Below are positions 50,006-60,176 of a stretch of 64,000 nucleotides of DNA, piece after piece (positions within the stretch are counted from its first letter, which is position 1; every line of letters begins with the position of its first letter). The notes below the pieces were generated by a model, which searched no databases, had not been told where the DNA came from, and worked only from the letters and a program-made list of their open reading frames with translations. The translations under genes were made by a program, and so were the position numbers. Source of the DNA: Streptomonospora nanhaiensis (GTDB taxonomy: Bacteria; Actinomycetota; Actinomycetes; Streptosporangiales; Streptosporangiaceae); assembly GCF_013410565.1 (NCBI RefSeq), contig NZ_JACCFO010000001.1, positions 2,480,001 to 2,544,000 of the forward strand, read 5' to 3'.

Positions 50006-51184
50006 ATGGCCATCACTTTTCACTGGTTCCTGCCCACCCAGGGCGACAGCCGCGGGATCGTCGGCGGCGGCCACGGGGCGGCCGTGCACTCCGCGTGGCG
50101 CACCCGCGAGCCCGGCACCGGCTACCTCGCCCAGGTCGCCCGCGCCGCCGAGCAGCTGGGGTTCGCCGGGGTGCTGACCCCCACCGGCGCCTGGTGCGAG
50201 GACGCCTGGCTGACCACGGCGATGCTGGTCAACTCCACCCAGCGGCTGAAGTTCCTGGTGGCCTTCCGCCCCGGCCTGCTCTCGCCCACCCTGGCCGCGC
50301 AGATGGCCTCCACCTACCAGCGCCTGAGCGGGGGGCGGCTGCTGCTCAACGTCGTCACCGGCGGGGAGAGCGCCGAGCAGCGCACCCACGGCGACTTCCT
50401 GGACAAGGACGCCCGCTACGCCCGCACCGACGAGTTCCTCGACATCGTCACCCGGCTGTGGCGCGGCGAGACCGTCGACTTCACCGGCGAGCACCTGCGC
50501 GTGGAGCAGGCGGTGCTGCACCGCCGCCCCGACCCGCGGCCCCCGCTCTACTTCGGCGGGTCCTCGCCCGCCGCGCTGGAGGTCGCCGCGCGCCGGGTCG
50601 ACACCTACCTCACCTGGGGCGAGCCGCCCGCGGCCGTCGCCGCCAAGATCGAGCGGGTCTCCGCCCTGGCCGCCGACATCGGCCGCAGCCTGCGGTTCGG
50701 CATCCGCCTGCACGTGATCACCCGCGACACCGCCAAGGAGGCGTGGGCCGAGGCCGACCGGCTGCTCAGCCGCCTGGACCCCGAGACCGTGCGGGCGGTG
50801 CAGACGGGCCTGCGGCGCAGCGAGTCCGAGGGCCAGCGCCGCATGCTCGCCCTGCACAACGGGCGCCGCGACAAGCTGGAGATCTACCCCAACCTGTGGG
50901 CCGGGGTGGGGCTGGCCCGCGGCGGCGCCGGGACCGCGCTGGTGGGCAGCCACACCGAGGTCGCCGACCGCATCGCCGAGTACCACCGGCTGGGCATCGG
51001 CGAGTTCATCCTCTCGGGCTACCCGCACCTGGAGGAGGCGTACTGGTTCGGCGAGGGCGTGCTGCCGCTGCTGCGCGAACGCGGCCTGTGGCGGCCGCCG
51101 GCCGGGCACGCGGCCGACCCCGCGCCCGGCGGCGTCCCGTTCGCCGCCTCCGCCACCGCCCCGCTCACCGCCCGCTCGTCGTGA
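50006..51184 (+). CDS. ssuD: FMNH2-dependent alkanesulfonate monooxygenase
   Basis: 392 residues of the bacterial luciferase-like family. Seen: ITFHWFLPTQGDSRGIVGG, GFAGVLTPTGAWCEDAW, LLLNVVTGGESAEQRTHGDF, RRPDPRPPLYFGGSSPAA, and EFILSGYPHLEEAYWFGEGV, all typical of SsuD. Releases sulfite from alkanesulfonates using FMNH2 and O2. Start ATG 50006 with GAAAGGA upstream; the stop overlaps a downstream GTG. Confidence 0.93.
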   Translation: MAITFHWFLPTQGDSRGIVGGGHGAAVHSAWRTREPGTGYLAQVARAAEQLGFAGVLTPTGAWCEDAWLTTAMLVNSTQRLKFLVAFRPGLLSPTLAAQMASTYQRLSGGRLLLNVVTGGESAEQRTHGDFLDKDARYARTDEFLDIVTRLWRGETVDFTGEHLRVEQAVLHRRPDPRPPLYFGGSSPAALEVAARRVDTYLTWGEPPAAVAAKIERVSALAADIGRSLRFGIRLHVITRDTAKEAWAEADRLLSRLDPETVRAVQTGLRRSESEGQRRMLALHNGRRDKLEIYPNLWAGVGLARGGAGTALVGSHTEVADRIAEYHRLGIGEFILSGYPHLEEAYWFGEGVLPLLRERGLWRPPAGHAADPAPGGVPFAASATAPLTARSS

Positions 51185-51204
51185 CCACCGCCGGAGGCCG
51201 CACC

Positions 51205-51813
51205 GTGTCCCTCGACGCGTCCCCCCTCGCCGCCTTTCCCGCCGCGTCCGCCGCGCGGCCCGTCACCGCCCTGATCGGCAACCCGCGCCCGGACTCGCGC
51301 ACCCGCACCGCCGCCGTGCGCGCGGCCCGGCGCGCCGCCGGGGCCGCCGGCCTGCCCGACGACGTGGGGGTGGTGGAGCTGGCCCACCTGCGCCGCGGGC
51401 TGCTCGACGACACCCCGCCGCCGGCCGTGTCCGAGGCGCTGGAGCACGTCCGCTCGGCGCGGCTGCTGGTGGTGGCCAGCCCCACCTACAAGGCCACCTA
51501 CACCGGCCTGCTCAAGGCGTTCCTGGACCTGCTGCCCGGCGGCGGCCTCGCCGGGGTCACCGCCGTCCCGCTGCTGGTCATGGCCTCCCCCGCGCACGCG
51601 CTGGCGGTCGAGGTGCACCTGCGCCCGCTGCTGCTGGAACTGGGCGCGCACGCGGCGGTGCCCGGACTGGCCGTGCCCCAGGACGCCGTGCCCCAGGCCA
51701 ACGGCCCCGAGGCCGAGGACTTCGAGCCGCTGGACGACCTCCTCACGGCCTGGACCGCCCGCGCCGCCCCCGCCCTGCGCGCCGCCGGGGCCCTCGGCGC
51801 GCGGACCGCCTAG
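51205..51813 (+). CDS. ssuE: NADPH-dependent FMN reductase (SsuE/MsuE-like)
   Basis: 202 residues, flavodoxin-like. Seen: LIGNPRPDSRTRTAAVRAAR phosphate loop and VVASPTYKATYTGLLKAFLD. It supplies FMNH2 to the two monooxygenases upstream. I prefer GTG 51205 because GGAGG lies eight bases upstream; GTG 51181 overlapping the SsuD stop would also work. Confidence 0.88.
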   Translation: MSLDASPLAAFPAASAARPVTALIGNPRPDSRTRTAAVRAARRAAGAAGLPDDVGVVELAHLRRGLLDDTPPPAVSEALEHVRSARLLVVASPTYKATYTGLLKAFLDLLPGGGLAGVTAVPLLVMASPAHALAVEVHLRPLLLELGAHAAVPGLAVPQDAVPQANGPEAEDFEPLDDLLTAWTARAAPALRAAGALGARTA

Positions 51814-51944
51814 GGCGGCCCCGTGGCCGCCCGCCTCCGGTCCGCCGCCGCGCGCGCCTGCCGCGCGGGCGCCCGCCACGCGTGTGGGCGCCACGCGCGT
51901 GTCCGCTGTGTCCGCACCTGGATGAGAGGGAGAGGGAGCACCCC

Positions 51945-52469
51945 ATGCGCACCGTCCGCGCCACGTCCTCGACCGCCACGGCCGGCATCGACGCCGACCG
52001 CTTCCGCGCGCTGCTGGGCCACCACCCGGCGGGGGTCGTCATCGTCACCGCGACGGTGTCGGGCACCCCGGTCGGCCTGACCGCCACCTCCTTCACCAGC
52101 GTCAGCCTGGCCCCGCCCCTGGTGGCGTTCTACGTCGCCGACACCTCGGCCACCTGGGTGCGGATGCGCAACGCGTCGGTGTTCGGCGTGCACCTGCTCA
52201 GCCGGGACCAGGCCGACCTGGCGGCCCGCTTCGCGACCAAGGGCATCAACCGCTTCGCCCCGCCGACGTCGTGGCGGCCGGGCGCCGAGAACGTCCCGGT
52301 CCTGGACGACACCGCGATCCACCTGGTGTGCCGCCGCCACGACACCCGCCTCATCGGCGACCACTGGCTCGTCGTCGGCGAGGTGGCCCACGGCTACGAA
52401 CTCAGCGACCCCCGGCCGCCGCTCCTCTACCACCGGGGCGCCTACGGCGGCTTCCTCCCCGGGGCCTGA
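51945..52469 (+). CDS. Flavin reductase, HpaC-like
   Basis: 174 residues. Seen: ALLGHHPAGVVIVTATVSG, PVGLTATSFTSVSLAPPLVA, VFGVHLLSRDQADLAARFA and GDHWLVVGEVAHGYEL, the split-barrel flavin reductase signature. It is a second reduced-flavin source in the operon, unrelated to the SsuE-type one. The start is ATG 51945, preceded by GAGAGGGAGAGGGAG. Confidence 0.9.
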   Translation: MRTVRATSSTATAGIDADRFRALLGHHPAGVVIVTATVSGTPVGLTATSFTSVSLAPPLVAFYVADTSATWVRMRNASVFGVHLLSRDQADLAARFATKGINRFAPPTSWRPGAENVPVLDDTAIHLVCRRHDTRLIGDHWLVVGEVAHGYELSDPRPPLLYHRGAYGGFLPGA

Positions 52470-52504
52470 CAGGACCGCCCACCTTCATTCGAGGAGTCCC
52501 ACCC

Positions 52505-53392
52505 ATGAGCCATCCCACGACCACCTCCCCGACCACGGCCGATCCGCCGGCCGCGCCGGAGGCGGCCCCCGGCGCGGCCGGCGCACCGGGAGCACCGGCT
52601 GCGCCCGGCGGCCCCGCCGCGCCCGCGCCGCGCGCCCGGCGCCGCGCCTGGCAGCGCTGGCTGAGCCCGCTGGCGCTGCTGGTGCTCTGGCAGGCCGGCA
52701 CCTCCCTGGGCCTGATCCCCGAGCGCCTGCTGCCGGCGCCCTCCGTCATCGCCGGCACGGCCGTGGACCTGATCGCCGACGGCACCCTGCTCCCCGCCAT
52801 CGGGGTGTCGCTGCAGCGCGTGGTGATCGGGTTCGCGATCGGCGCGGCCGCCGCGGCGCTGCTCGCGCTGCCCTCCGGGCTGAGCCGCTGGGGCGAGAAC
52901 CTGCTCGACCCGCCGATGCAGATGCTGCGCACGGTGCCGATCTTCGGCCTGATCCCGCTCTTCATCCTGTGGTTCGGGATCGGCGAGCCGCCCAAGGTCA
53001 CCCTCATCGCGATCGCGGTGGCGGTGCCGCTCTACATCAACACCTTCGCCGGGATCCGCGGCGTGGACGCCAAGTTCGTGGAGGTCGCCACCGTGCTGGG
53101 GCTGCCGCGCGCCGCCGTCGTGCGGCACGTGGTGCTGCCCGGCGCGCTGCCGCACGTGCTGGTGGGCCTGCGGCTGAGCCTGGGCGCGGCCTGGCTGGCC
53201 CTCATCGTGGCCGAGCAGATCAACGCCGACGCCGGGCTGGGCTTCATGGTCAACAGCGCCCGCGAGTTCCTGCGGACCGACGTGGTGGTGCTCGGGCTGA
53301 TCGTCTACAGCCTGCTCGGCCTGGCCACCGACGCGCTGGTGCGGCTGCTGGAGAGGAGGGCCCTGGTATGGCGGCGCGGCCTGGAGCTGTAG
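52505..53392 (+). CDS. ssuC: ABC permease for sulfonates
   Basis: 295 residues. A Pro/Ala-rich N-terminus of about 50 residues is followed by six transmembrane helices (LALLVLWQAGTSLGLIPERL at the first) and the EAA loop EVATVLGLPRAAVVRHVVLP. Inner-membrane channel of the SsuABC importer. The order is C-B-A rather than the more common A-D-C-B. Confidence 0.9.
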   Translation: MSHPTTTSPTTADPPAAPEAAPGAAGAPGAPAAPGGPAAPAPRARRRAWQRWLSPLALLVLWQAGTSLGLIPERLLPAPSVIAGTAVDLIADGTLLPAIGVSLQRVVIGFAIGAAAAALLALPSGLSRWGENLLDPPMQMLRTVPIFGLIPLFILWFGIGEPPKVTLIAIAVAVPLYINTFAGIRGVDAKFVEVATVLGLPRAAVVRHVVLPGALPHVLVGLRLSLGAAWLALIVAEQINADAGLGFMVNSAREFLRTDVVVLGLIVYSLLGLATDALVRLLERRALVWRRGLEL

Positions 53393-54117
53393 GCGCGGCG
53401 GGGGCGCGCGGGCCGGCCGCCGCCCGGGTGCGCGGGCTCACCAAGGAGTTCACCGGCCGGCGGGTGCTCGACGGCCTCGACCTCGACCTGGCCGACGGGC
53501 AGTTCACGGCGCTGCTGGGGCGCAGCGGGTCGGGCAAGTCGACCCTGCTGCGCGTGCTGGCGGGCCTGGACCGCGACTTCGGCGGGGAGTCCGCCACGGC
53601 CGACACGGTCATGGTGGCCTTCCAGGAGCCGCGCCTGCTGCCGTGGAAGCGGGTGTGGGCCAACACCGTGCTGGGCCTGGACACCCCCTCGCCGCGCGCC
53701 GACGCGCTGGCGGCCCTGGGCGAGGTCGGGCTGGCCGGCCACGCCGACGCCTGGCCGCTCACCCTGTCGGGCGGCGAGGCCCAGCGCGCCTCGCTGGCGC
53801 GGGCCCTGGTGCGCCGGCCGCGCCTGCTGCTGCTGGACGAGCCCTTCGGCGCGCTGGACGCGCTGACCCGCACCACCATGCACGACCTGGTGCTGCGGCT
53901 GTGGGACCGGCACCGGCCCGCGATCCTGCTGGTCACCCACGACGTGGACGAGGCGCTGCTGCTGGCCGACCGCGTCCTCGTGCTCACCGACGGGCGCATC
54001 GCGCGCGACGTGCCCGTCGGCCTCGACCGACCGCGCCACCGCGAGGACCCCCGGGTCGCGCGGCTGCGCACCGGACTCCTCGCCGAACTCGGCGTGACCC
54101 CGATGGGAGCACCGTGA
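53368..54117 (+). CDS. ssuB: ABC ATPase for sulfonates
   Basis: 249 residues. Seen: Walker A LLGRSGSGKSTLLRVLAGLD, signature LSGGEAQRASLARALVRRPR, Walker B LLLLDEPFGALDAL and H-loop THDVDEAL. The gene starts inside the permease gene (ATG 53368, GAGGAGGG upstream), a 25-base overlap for coupled translation. Confidence 0.92.
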   Translation: MAARPGAVGAAGARGPAAARVRGLTKEFTGRRVLDGLDLDLADGQFTALLGRSGSGKSTLLRVLAGLDRDFGGESATADTVMVAFQEPRLLPWKRVWANTVLGLDTPSPRADALAALGEVGLAGHADAWPLTLSGGEAQRASLARALVRRPRLLLLDEPFGALDALTRTTMHDLVLRLWDRHRPAILLVTHDVDEALLLADRVLVLTDGRIARDVPVGLDRPRHREDPRVARLRTGLLAELGVTPMGAP

Positions 54118-55139
54118 ACCGCACCTTCGCCGCCCTGGCCCTGACCGCCGCCCTCGCCGCGACGGCCGGCTGCGGCGGCGGCGCGCAGAGCGGCGCCGAC
54201 GACATCAGCGAGGTCACGCTGCGGGTGGGCGACCAGATCGCCGGCGCCGAACCGCTGCTGGAGGCCGCCGGGGAACTGGAGGACGTCCCCTACCGAATCG
54301 AGTGGTCGACGTTCACCTCGGGCCCGCCGCTGCTGGAGGCGGTGCACGCGGGCGCCGTCGACATCGGGCAGGTGGGCAACACCCCGCCGGTGTTCGCCGC
54401 TGCGGCGGGGTCGGACATCCGGATCGTGGCCGCCTTCGACGCCGCGCCCACCGCCTCCTCGATCATCGTGCCCGCCGGGTCGCCGATCAGGGAGCCGGCC
54501 GACCTGGCGGGGGCCTCGATCGCGGTGGCCAAGGGCAGCTCGGCGCACGGCCACCTGCTCGGGGTGCTCACCGACGAGGGCCTGTCGTTCGACGACGTCG
54601 ACGTCAACTACGTGCAGCCCTCCGACGCCCTGGCGTCGTTCTCGGAGGGCGGGGTGGACGCCTGGGCGGTGTGGGACCCCTACGTGTCGCAGGCCGAGGA
54701 CCGCACCGGCGCGCGGATCCTGGTCGACGCCGAGGGCTATGTCAACACCTACACCTTCCAGGTGGCCAACACGGCGGCGCTGGAGGACCCCGCGCTGGCC
54801 GCCGCGCTGGAGGACTACGTGCGGCGCATCCACCGCGCCGTGCTGTGGAGCCGGGAGAACCCCCGGGAGTACGCCGAGGTGTGGTCGGAGCACAGCGGCC
54901 TGCCGGTGGAGGTCACCGAGCAGGCGGCGCGCCGCCGCGATCCCGTGCCCCGGCTGATCGACGACGAACTGGTGGCGGCCGAGCAGGCGCTGGCCGACTC
55001 CTTCGCCGACGCCGGGGAGATCCCGGAGTCCCCGCGGATCGCGGACTTCGTGGACGACCGGTTCAACGGCATCGTCCCCGAGGCGCCGGGTGCCGGCCCG
55101 GGCGCCGGCGAGGAGCCCGCCGCCGCGGGCGGTCGGTGA
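54114..55139 (+). CDS. ssuA: Sulfonate-binding lipoprotein
   Basis: 341 residues. Signal peptide with a lipobox (ALTAALAATAGCGGG), then a periplasmic-binding fold with VHAGAVDIGQVGNTPPVFAA, PADLAGASIAVAKGSSAHG and DAWAVWDPYVSQAE, typical of the taurine/alkanesulfonate-binding family. GTG 54114 overlaps the ssuB stop. Last gene of the operon; followed by a strong hairpin. Confidence 0.9.
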   Translation: MNRTFAALALTAALAATAGCGGGAQSGADDISEVTLRVGDQIAGAEPLLEAAGELEDVPYRIEWSTFTSGPPLLEAVHAGAVDIGQVGNTPPVFAAAAGSDIRIVAAFDAAPTASSIIVPAGSPIREPADLAGASIAVAKGSSAHGHLLGVLTDEGLSFDDVDVNYVQPSDALASFSEGGVDAWAVWDPYVSQAEDRTGARILVDAEGYVNTYTFQVANTAALEDPALAAALEDYVRRIHRAVLWSRENPREYAEVWSEHSGLPVEVTEQAARRRDPVPRLIDDELVAAEQALADSFADAGEIPESPRIADFVDDRFNGIVPEAPGAGPGAGEEPAAAGGR

Positions 55140-55143
55140 CCCG

Positions 55144-55178
55144 GCGCCCCGGCGCCTCCCCCGGGGGCGCCGGGGCGC
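55144..55178 (+). terminator. Hairpin ending the ssu operon
   Basis: Perfect 13-bp stem (55144-55156 with 55166-55178), 9-base loop, five bases after the ssuA stop. No T run. Confidence 0.6.
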
Positions 55179-55185
55179 GGCGGGA

Positions 55186-55320
55186 TCAGACCGCCGCCCA
55201 GCCGTTGTCCACCGGCAGCACGGCGCCGCTGATGTTGCGGGCGGCGTCGGAGGCGAGGAACACGATCGCGGCGGCCAGTTCGTCGGGGTCGGCCACGCGG
55301 CCGACCGGCCGTAGGCGGCC
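55186..55320 (-). pseudogene. C-terminal remnant of a short-chain dehydrogenase
   Basis: The minus strand encodes VADPDELAAAIVFLASDAAR, then ISGAVLPVDNGWAAV and a stop, the usual end of an SDR oxidoreductase. Nothing of the catalytic core is left upstream, where kdpD ends. A truncated relic. Confidence 0.7.
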
Positions 55321-55347
55321 GACCGGCCCCGCCACCGCCCGCGCGGC

Positions 55348-57887
55348 TCAGCCGACCGGTTCCGCGGGCTCCGCCAGGTCGGCGGCCGGGAGCGAGACCA
55401 GCATCGTCAGGCCGCCCCCGGGGGTGGGCTCGGGGGTGAGGGTGCCGCCCATCGCCTCCACCAGGCCGCGGGACAGGGCCAGGCCCAGGCCGACGCCGGT
55501 GGTGTTGTCGGTGTCGCCCAGGCGCTGGAACGGGACGAACACGCGGTCCCACTCCTCCTCGGGGATCCCCGGGCCGTGGTCGACGACCCGCAGTTCCACC
55601 CGGGAGTCGGCCTCGGTGGCGGTGACCTCGGGCGGGGCGTCGGCGGGGCTGTAGCGCAGCGCGTTGCCGAGCACGTTGGCCAGCGCCCGCTGGAGCAGGC
55701 CCAGGTCGGCGTGCACCGCCGGAAGCTCCTCGGGCAGACGCAGCCGCACGGGCGCCTCGGGGGCGGCCTCCTCCAGGGCGGGCATGAGCGCGTCGGCGAC
55801 GTCGAAGTCGCTCAGCGAGACCCCCAGCACGCCCGCGCGCAGCCGGCTCATGTCCAGCAGGTTGGCCACCAGCCGGGTGAGCTGGTCCACGGCCTCGTCG
55901 GCGGTGGCCAGGAGTTCGGCCTGGTCCCGCTCGTCGAAGTGCACCTCCTCGCTGCGCAGGCTGGTGATCACGGCCTTGGCCGAGGCCAGCGGGCCGCGCA
56001 GGTCGTGGCTGACGGCCGCCAGCAGCGCGGTGCGCAGCCGGTCGGCCTCCGCCAGCGGGCGGGCCGCCGCGGCCTCCTGCGCCAGCCGCTCGTGGCGCAG
56101 GGCCACCGCCGCCTGGGCGGCGAACGCCTCGACCACCCGGCGGTCCTCGGCCGCCAGCCGCCCGCCCCGCAGCACCAGCCGCAGCGTGTCGTCGATGGCC
56201 ACCTCCACGCCGCCCTCGCCGGGATCGGCGCTCGGCGGCTCCCCGGCCGAGGCGGCGACCGTCCACGCCCCGGGGTCCAGTTGCGCGCCGCCGTCCTCGG
56301 CCGAGCGCTCCAGCAGGGCGACCGACTCCGACCCGAACGTCTCGCGCAGGCGCTCCAGCAGCGCGGCCAGGGGCCGGGACCCGCGCAGGACGCTGCCCGC
56401 CACGGTGGCCAGCGTCTGGGCCTGGGCCTGGGCGCGCGCGGCCTCGCGGGTGCGGCGGGCCGCGCGGTCGACCACCGCGCTCACCGCCACCGCCACGACG
56501 AGGAACACCGCCAGCGCCAGCACGTCGCGCGGGCTGGCGATCGCCAGGGTCAGGTAGGGGCGGGTGTGGAAGACGTCCATCAGCAGGAACCCGCCGGCGG
56601 CGGCGGTCAGCGCCGGCGCCATGCCGCCGGTCAGCGCCGCCCCGACCACGGCCGCGAAGACGACGAGGATGGCCGTGGGCAGGGAGTCCTCGCCCGCCGG
56701 CAGGCCGGTGGCCGGCACCAGCAGCGGCAGCGCGCCCAGGGCCGGCGCGTGGCCGAGCAGCCTGCGGCGGCGCGGCAGGGCGGGCACCGGGCCGCCGCGG
56801 CCGCCCCGCCCGACGTGCTCGTGGGTGACCAGGTGGACGTCGATGGAGCCGGCCATGGCGGTGGTGGTCAGGCCCACGCCGGGCGACAGCGCGTGGCCCA
56901 GCCGCCCGCGCCGGCTGGCGCCGAGCACCAGCTGGGTGGCGTTGGCGCCCCGGGCGAACTCGATGAGCGCGGTGGGCACGTCGTCGCCGATCACCTCGTG
57001 GTAGGTGCCGCCCAGGCACTCCACCAGCACCCGCTGGCGGGCCAGCAGCGCCGGGTCGGCGCCCACCAGGCCGTCGGAGCGCGCGACGTGCACCGCGAGC
57101 AGGTCGGCGCCCTTGCTGCGCGCGGCGATGCGGGCGGCGCGGCGGATCAGGGTCTCGCCCTCGGCGCCGCCGGTGAGCGCCACGACGACCCGCTCGCGCG
57201 CCTCCCAGGTGGCGGTGACCTCGTGCTCGCTGCGGTAGCGGTCGAGCTGGTCGTCCACCTTGTCGGCCAGCCACAGCAGGGCGAGTTCGCGCAGCGCGGT
57301 GAGGTTGCCGACGCGGAAGTAGTTCTGCAGCGCGGCGTCGACCTTGTCGGGCGCGTAGACGTTGCCGTGCACCATGCGGCGGCGCAGCGCCTCGGGGTCA
57401 TGTCGACCAGTTCGATCTGGTCGGCCTCGCGCACCCACGCGTCGGGCACGGTCTCGCGCTGGGGGACGCCGGTGATGCGCTCCACCACGTCGTTCAGCGA
57501 CTCCAGGTGCTGGATGTTGAGCGTGGAGAGCACGGTGACGCCGGCGTCCAGCAGCCGGGCGATGTCCTGCCAGCGCTTGGCGTTGGCCGAGCCGGGGACG
57601 TTGGTGTGCGCCAACTCGTCCACCAGCGCGACGCGCGGCCGGCGGGCGAGCACGGCGTCGAGGTCCATCTCGGTGAAGACCGCGCCGCGGTGCTCGACCG
57701 TGCGGCGCGGCACGACCTCCAGGTCGCCGATCATCGCCTCGGTCTCGGTGCGGCCGTGGGTCTCGACGTAGGCGACGACCACGTCGGCGCCGCGGGCCCG
57801 GCGCCGGTGGGCCTCCGCGAGCATGGCGTAGGTCTTGCCCACCCCCGGGGCCGCGCCCAGGTAGACGCGCAGCCGTCCGCGTCGCAT
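55348..57887 (-). CDS. kdpD: KdpD osmosensitive K+ sensor kinase, frameshifted
   Basis: About 846 residues when the frame is repaired. Seen: N-terminal LRVYLGAAPGVGKTYAMLAE (Walker A), DELAHTNVPGSANAKRWQDI (Walker B), a USP-like domain, about four transmembrane helices near residues 400-480, and the kinase with H box VSHDLRGPLASAKAVITSL and ATP-binding GLGLALSRGLVEAMGG. The frame breaks after VDMTP at 57394-57397, where four G (plus strand) are present but five are needed to continue EALRRRMVHGNVYAP. As written the protein stops making sense near residue 165. ATG 57887 has GAGGGCGAGG upstream. Divergent from the pump operon. Confidence 0.88.
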
Positions 57888-57980
57888 CGCCTCGCCCTCC
57901 CTCGTGGCCCGCGGGCGGCCGCACACCGGGGCCGGCCCGCGCACCCGTTGTAGTCGCCCGAGGCCGCGGCGGCAACGGCG

Positions 57981-58077
57981 CTTAGTGGGTTCTTAGCGGC
58001 CGGTGCCGTGTCGCCCGCGTCACCCCGCCCGCCCCCGCGTCAAGGCGGTGCTAAGGAACGCGGCCGACCGGGCTAAG
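57981..58077. promoter_or_regulatory. CTAAG repeats between kdpD and the pump operon
   Basis: CTTAG at 57981 and 57992 (11 bases apart) and CTAAG at 58051 and 58073 (22 bases apart), i.e. whole helical turns, in opposite orientation towards the two divergent genes. Candidate KdpE sites; OmpR-type regulators bind paired direct repeats spaced like this. Confidence 0.5.
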
Positions 58078-58215
58078 AGGGCGTTGGGGCGCGGGCGGCT
58101 CCGGGGCGGGGCGCGCAGTGTGGGTGAGGTGCGCGTTTCGCGGTCTTTCACCCCATTCACCGCGTTAACGCCCCTCATCCGCATCAGCCCCATTTCCACG
58201 AGAGGAGCCCGACCG

Positions 58216-58389
58216 ATGGCCGACATCGTGTTCGTGCTCGTCGCGGTCGCGTTCTTCGCCCTGTGCGTGGGCTACGTCCGCGGCTGCGAACGGATCATCG
58301 GCGCCGACCCCGCCGACTCCGCAGCCCGCAACCTGTCCGCGGACCGGTCCGGCGCGTCCGGCGCGCGTGGCGAGGCGGTCGCGCCGTGA
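58216..58389 (+). CDS. Small membrane protein preceding kdpF
   Basis: 57 residues: one transmembrane helix ([20 protein letters not shown]), then a polar tail ([18 protein letters not shown]). ATG 58216 follows GAGAGGAG. Its stop overlaps kdpF by GTGA. Common at this place in actinobacterial kdp operons, with no assigned role; might stabilise the complex as KdpF does. Confidence 0.75.
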   Translation: MADIVFVLVAVAFFALCVGYVRGCERIIGADPADSAARNLSADRSGASGARGEAVAP

Positions 58390-58475
58390 GCCTCGACGAC
58401 GCCCTGGCCCTGGCCCTCGCCGTCCCCCTGGCCGCCTACCTGGTGGCCGCACTGCTGCTTCCCGAGAGGTTCTGA
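58386..58475 (+). CDS. kdpF: KdpF small subunit
   Basis: 29 residues with a single hydrophobic helix ([20 protein letters not shown]) and the ending PERF. Size and position fit KdpF, which stabilises the KdpFABC pump. GTG start 58386, stop overlapping the kdpA ATG. Confidence 0.82.
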   Translation: MSLDDALALALAVPLAAYLVAALLLPERF

Positions 58476-60169
58476 TGTCCGGCCCCGCCTGGCTGCAGTT
58501 CGCCGCGCTCGTCGCGCTGCTGCTGCTCACCGCACCCCTGCTCGGCCGCTACCTGGCCGCCGTCTACGGCGACGGCGGCCGCGCGCCGGGCGACCGGGTG
58601 TTCGCGCCCGTGGAGCGGGCCGTCTACCGGCTGTGCCGGGTGGACCCCGCCCGCGAGCAGCGCTGGAGCGGCTACGCCCTGTCCCTGCTGGCGTTCAGCC
58701 TGGTCTCTTTCCTGCTGCTCTACGCCCTGCTGCGGCTCCAGGGCGTGCTGCCGCTCAACCCGCTGGGCCTGCCCGGCGTGGCGCCCAACGTCGCGTTCAA
58801 CGCCGCCGTCAGCTTCGTCACCAACACCAACTGGCAGTCCTACGGCGGCGAGTACACGATGAGCCACCTCAGCCAGATGGCCGGGCTCACCGTGCAGAAC
58901 TTCGTGTCGGCGGCGGCGGGCACGGCCGTCATGGCGGCGCTGGTCCGCGGCCTGGCCCGGCGGCGCGCCGCCACCGTCGGAAACCTCTGGGTGGACCTCA
59001 CCCGCGGCACGCTGCGCGTGCTGCTGCCGATGTCGTTCGTGCTCGCCGTGGTGCTGGCCGGCCAGGGGGTGGTGCAGAACTTCACCGGGCACACCGCGGC
59101 CGCCACGCTGGAGGGCGCCCGCCAGTTCATCCCCGGCGGCCCCGCCGCCGGGCAGGTCGCCATCAAGCAACTGGGCACCAACGGCGGCGGGTTCTTCGAC
59201 ATGAACTCCGCCCACCCGTTCGAGAACGCCACCCCGCTGAGCAACCTCGTCGAGAACTGGGCGATCCTCATCATCCCGTTCGCGCTGGCCTTCGCCTACG
59301 GCCACCTGGCGGGCGACCGCCGCCAGGGCCGCGCGGTGTTCGCGGTCATGGCCCTGGTGTGGGCGGGCATGTCCGTGGCGGCCATGGCGCTGGAGACGGC
59401 GGGCAACCCCCGCCTGGACGCCCTCGGGGTCGACCAGGCGGCCGGCTACCTCGAAGGCAAGGAGACCCGGTTCGGCGCCGCCGCCTCGGGACTGTGGGCG
59501 GCCTCGACCACCGGCACCTCCAACGGGTCGGTCAACGCGATGCACGACAGCCTCACCCCCATGGGCGGCGGCACCGCGCTGATCCACATGATGCTGGGCG
59601 AGGTCAGCCCCGGCGGCGCCGGCGTGGGCCTCAACGGCCTGCTCGTGATGGCGATCCTGGCCGTGTTCGTCGCCGGGCTGATGGTGGGCCGCACCCCCGA
59701 GTACCTGGGCAAGAAGATCCAGGCCGCCGAGATGAAGCTGGTCGTGCTCTACCTGCTGGCCATGCCCGCGGTGCTGCTGGGGTTCGCCGCCGCGTCCTCC
59801 GTGCTGGACACCGCGCTGGCCTCGCGCTCGGCCGAGGGCCCCCACGGGCTCACCGAGATCCTCTACGCCTACGCCTCGGCCGCCAACAACAACGGCTCGG
59901 CGTTCGCCGGCCTGGACTCCACCACGTACTGGTACACCACCACGCTGGGCCTGGCGATGCTGGTCGGCCGGTTCCTGCTGATCATCCCGGTGCTGGCCAT
60001 CGCGGGGTCCATGGCGCGCAAGCAGCCCGCCCCCGCGACCGCGGGCACCCTGCCCACCCACACGCCGCTGTTCGCCGGCCTGCTCGTCGGCGTCGTCGTG
60101 ATCGTCGCCGGGCTGACCTTCCTGCCGGCGCTCGCGCTGGGCCCCGTCGTCGAGCACCTGTCCCTGTAG
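58475..60169 (+). CDS. kdpA: KdpA potassium channel subunit
   Basis: 564 residues, about ten transmembrane helices. Seen: selectivity-filter segments [40 protein letters not shown] and [20 protein letters not shown], plus [14 protein letters not shown]. Binds and passes K+ into the pump. ATG 58475 overlaps the kdpF stop. Confidence 0.96.
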   Translation: MSGPAWLQFAALVALLLLTAPLLGRYLAAVYGDGGRAPGDRVFAPVERAVYRLCRVDPAREQRWSGYALSLLAFSLVSFLLLYALLRLQGVLPLNPLGLPGVAPNVAFNAAVSFVTNTNWQSYGGEYTMSHLSQMAGLTVQNFVSAAAGTAVMAALVRGLARRRAATVGNLWVDLTRGTLRVLLPMSFVLAVVLAGQGVVQNFTGHTAAATLEGARQFIPGGPAAGQVAIKQLGTNGGGFFDMNSAHPFENATPLSNLVENWAILIIPFALAFAYGHLAGDRRQGRAVFAVMALVWAGMSVAAMALETAGNPRLDALGVDQAAGYLEGKETRFGAAASGLWAASTTGTSNGSVNAMHDSLTPMGGGTALIHMMLGEVSPGGAGVGLNGLLVMAILAVFVAGLMVGRTPEYLGKKIQAAEMKLVVLYLLAMPAVLLGFAAASSVLDTALASRSAEGPHGLTEILYAYASAANNNGSAFAGLDSTTYWYTTTLGLAMLVGRFLLIIPVLAIAGSMARKQPAPATAGTLPTHTPLFAGLLVGVVVIVAGLTFLPALALGPVVEHLSL

Positions 60170-60176
60170 GAGAACC

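Noticed and set aside
58051-58080. Intrinsic terminator upstream of the kdp operon
   Set aside because: The repeats are direct CTAAG copies rather than a stem, and there is no T tract.
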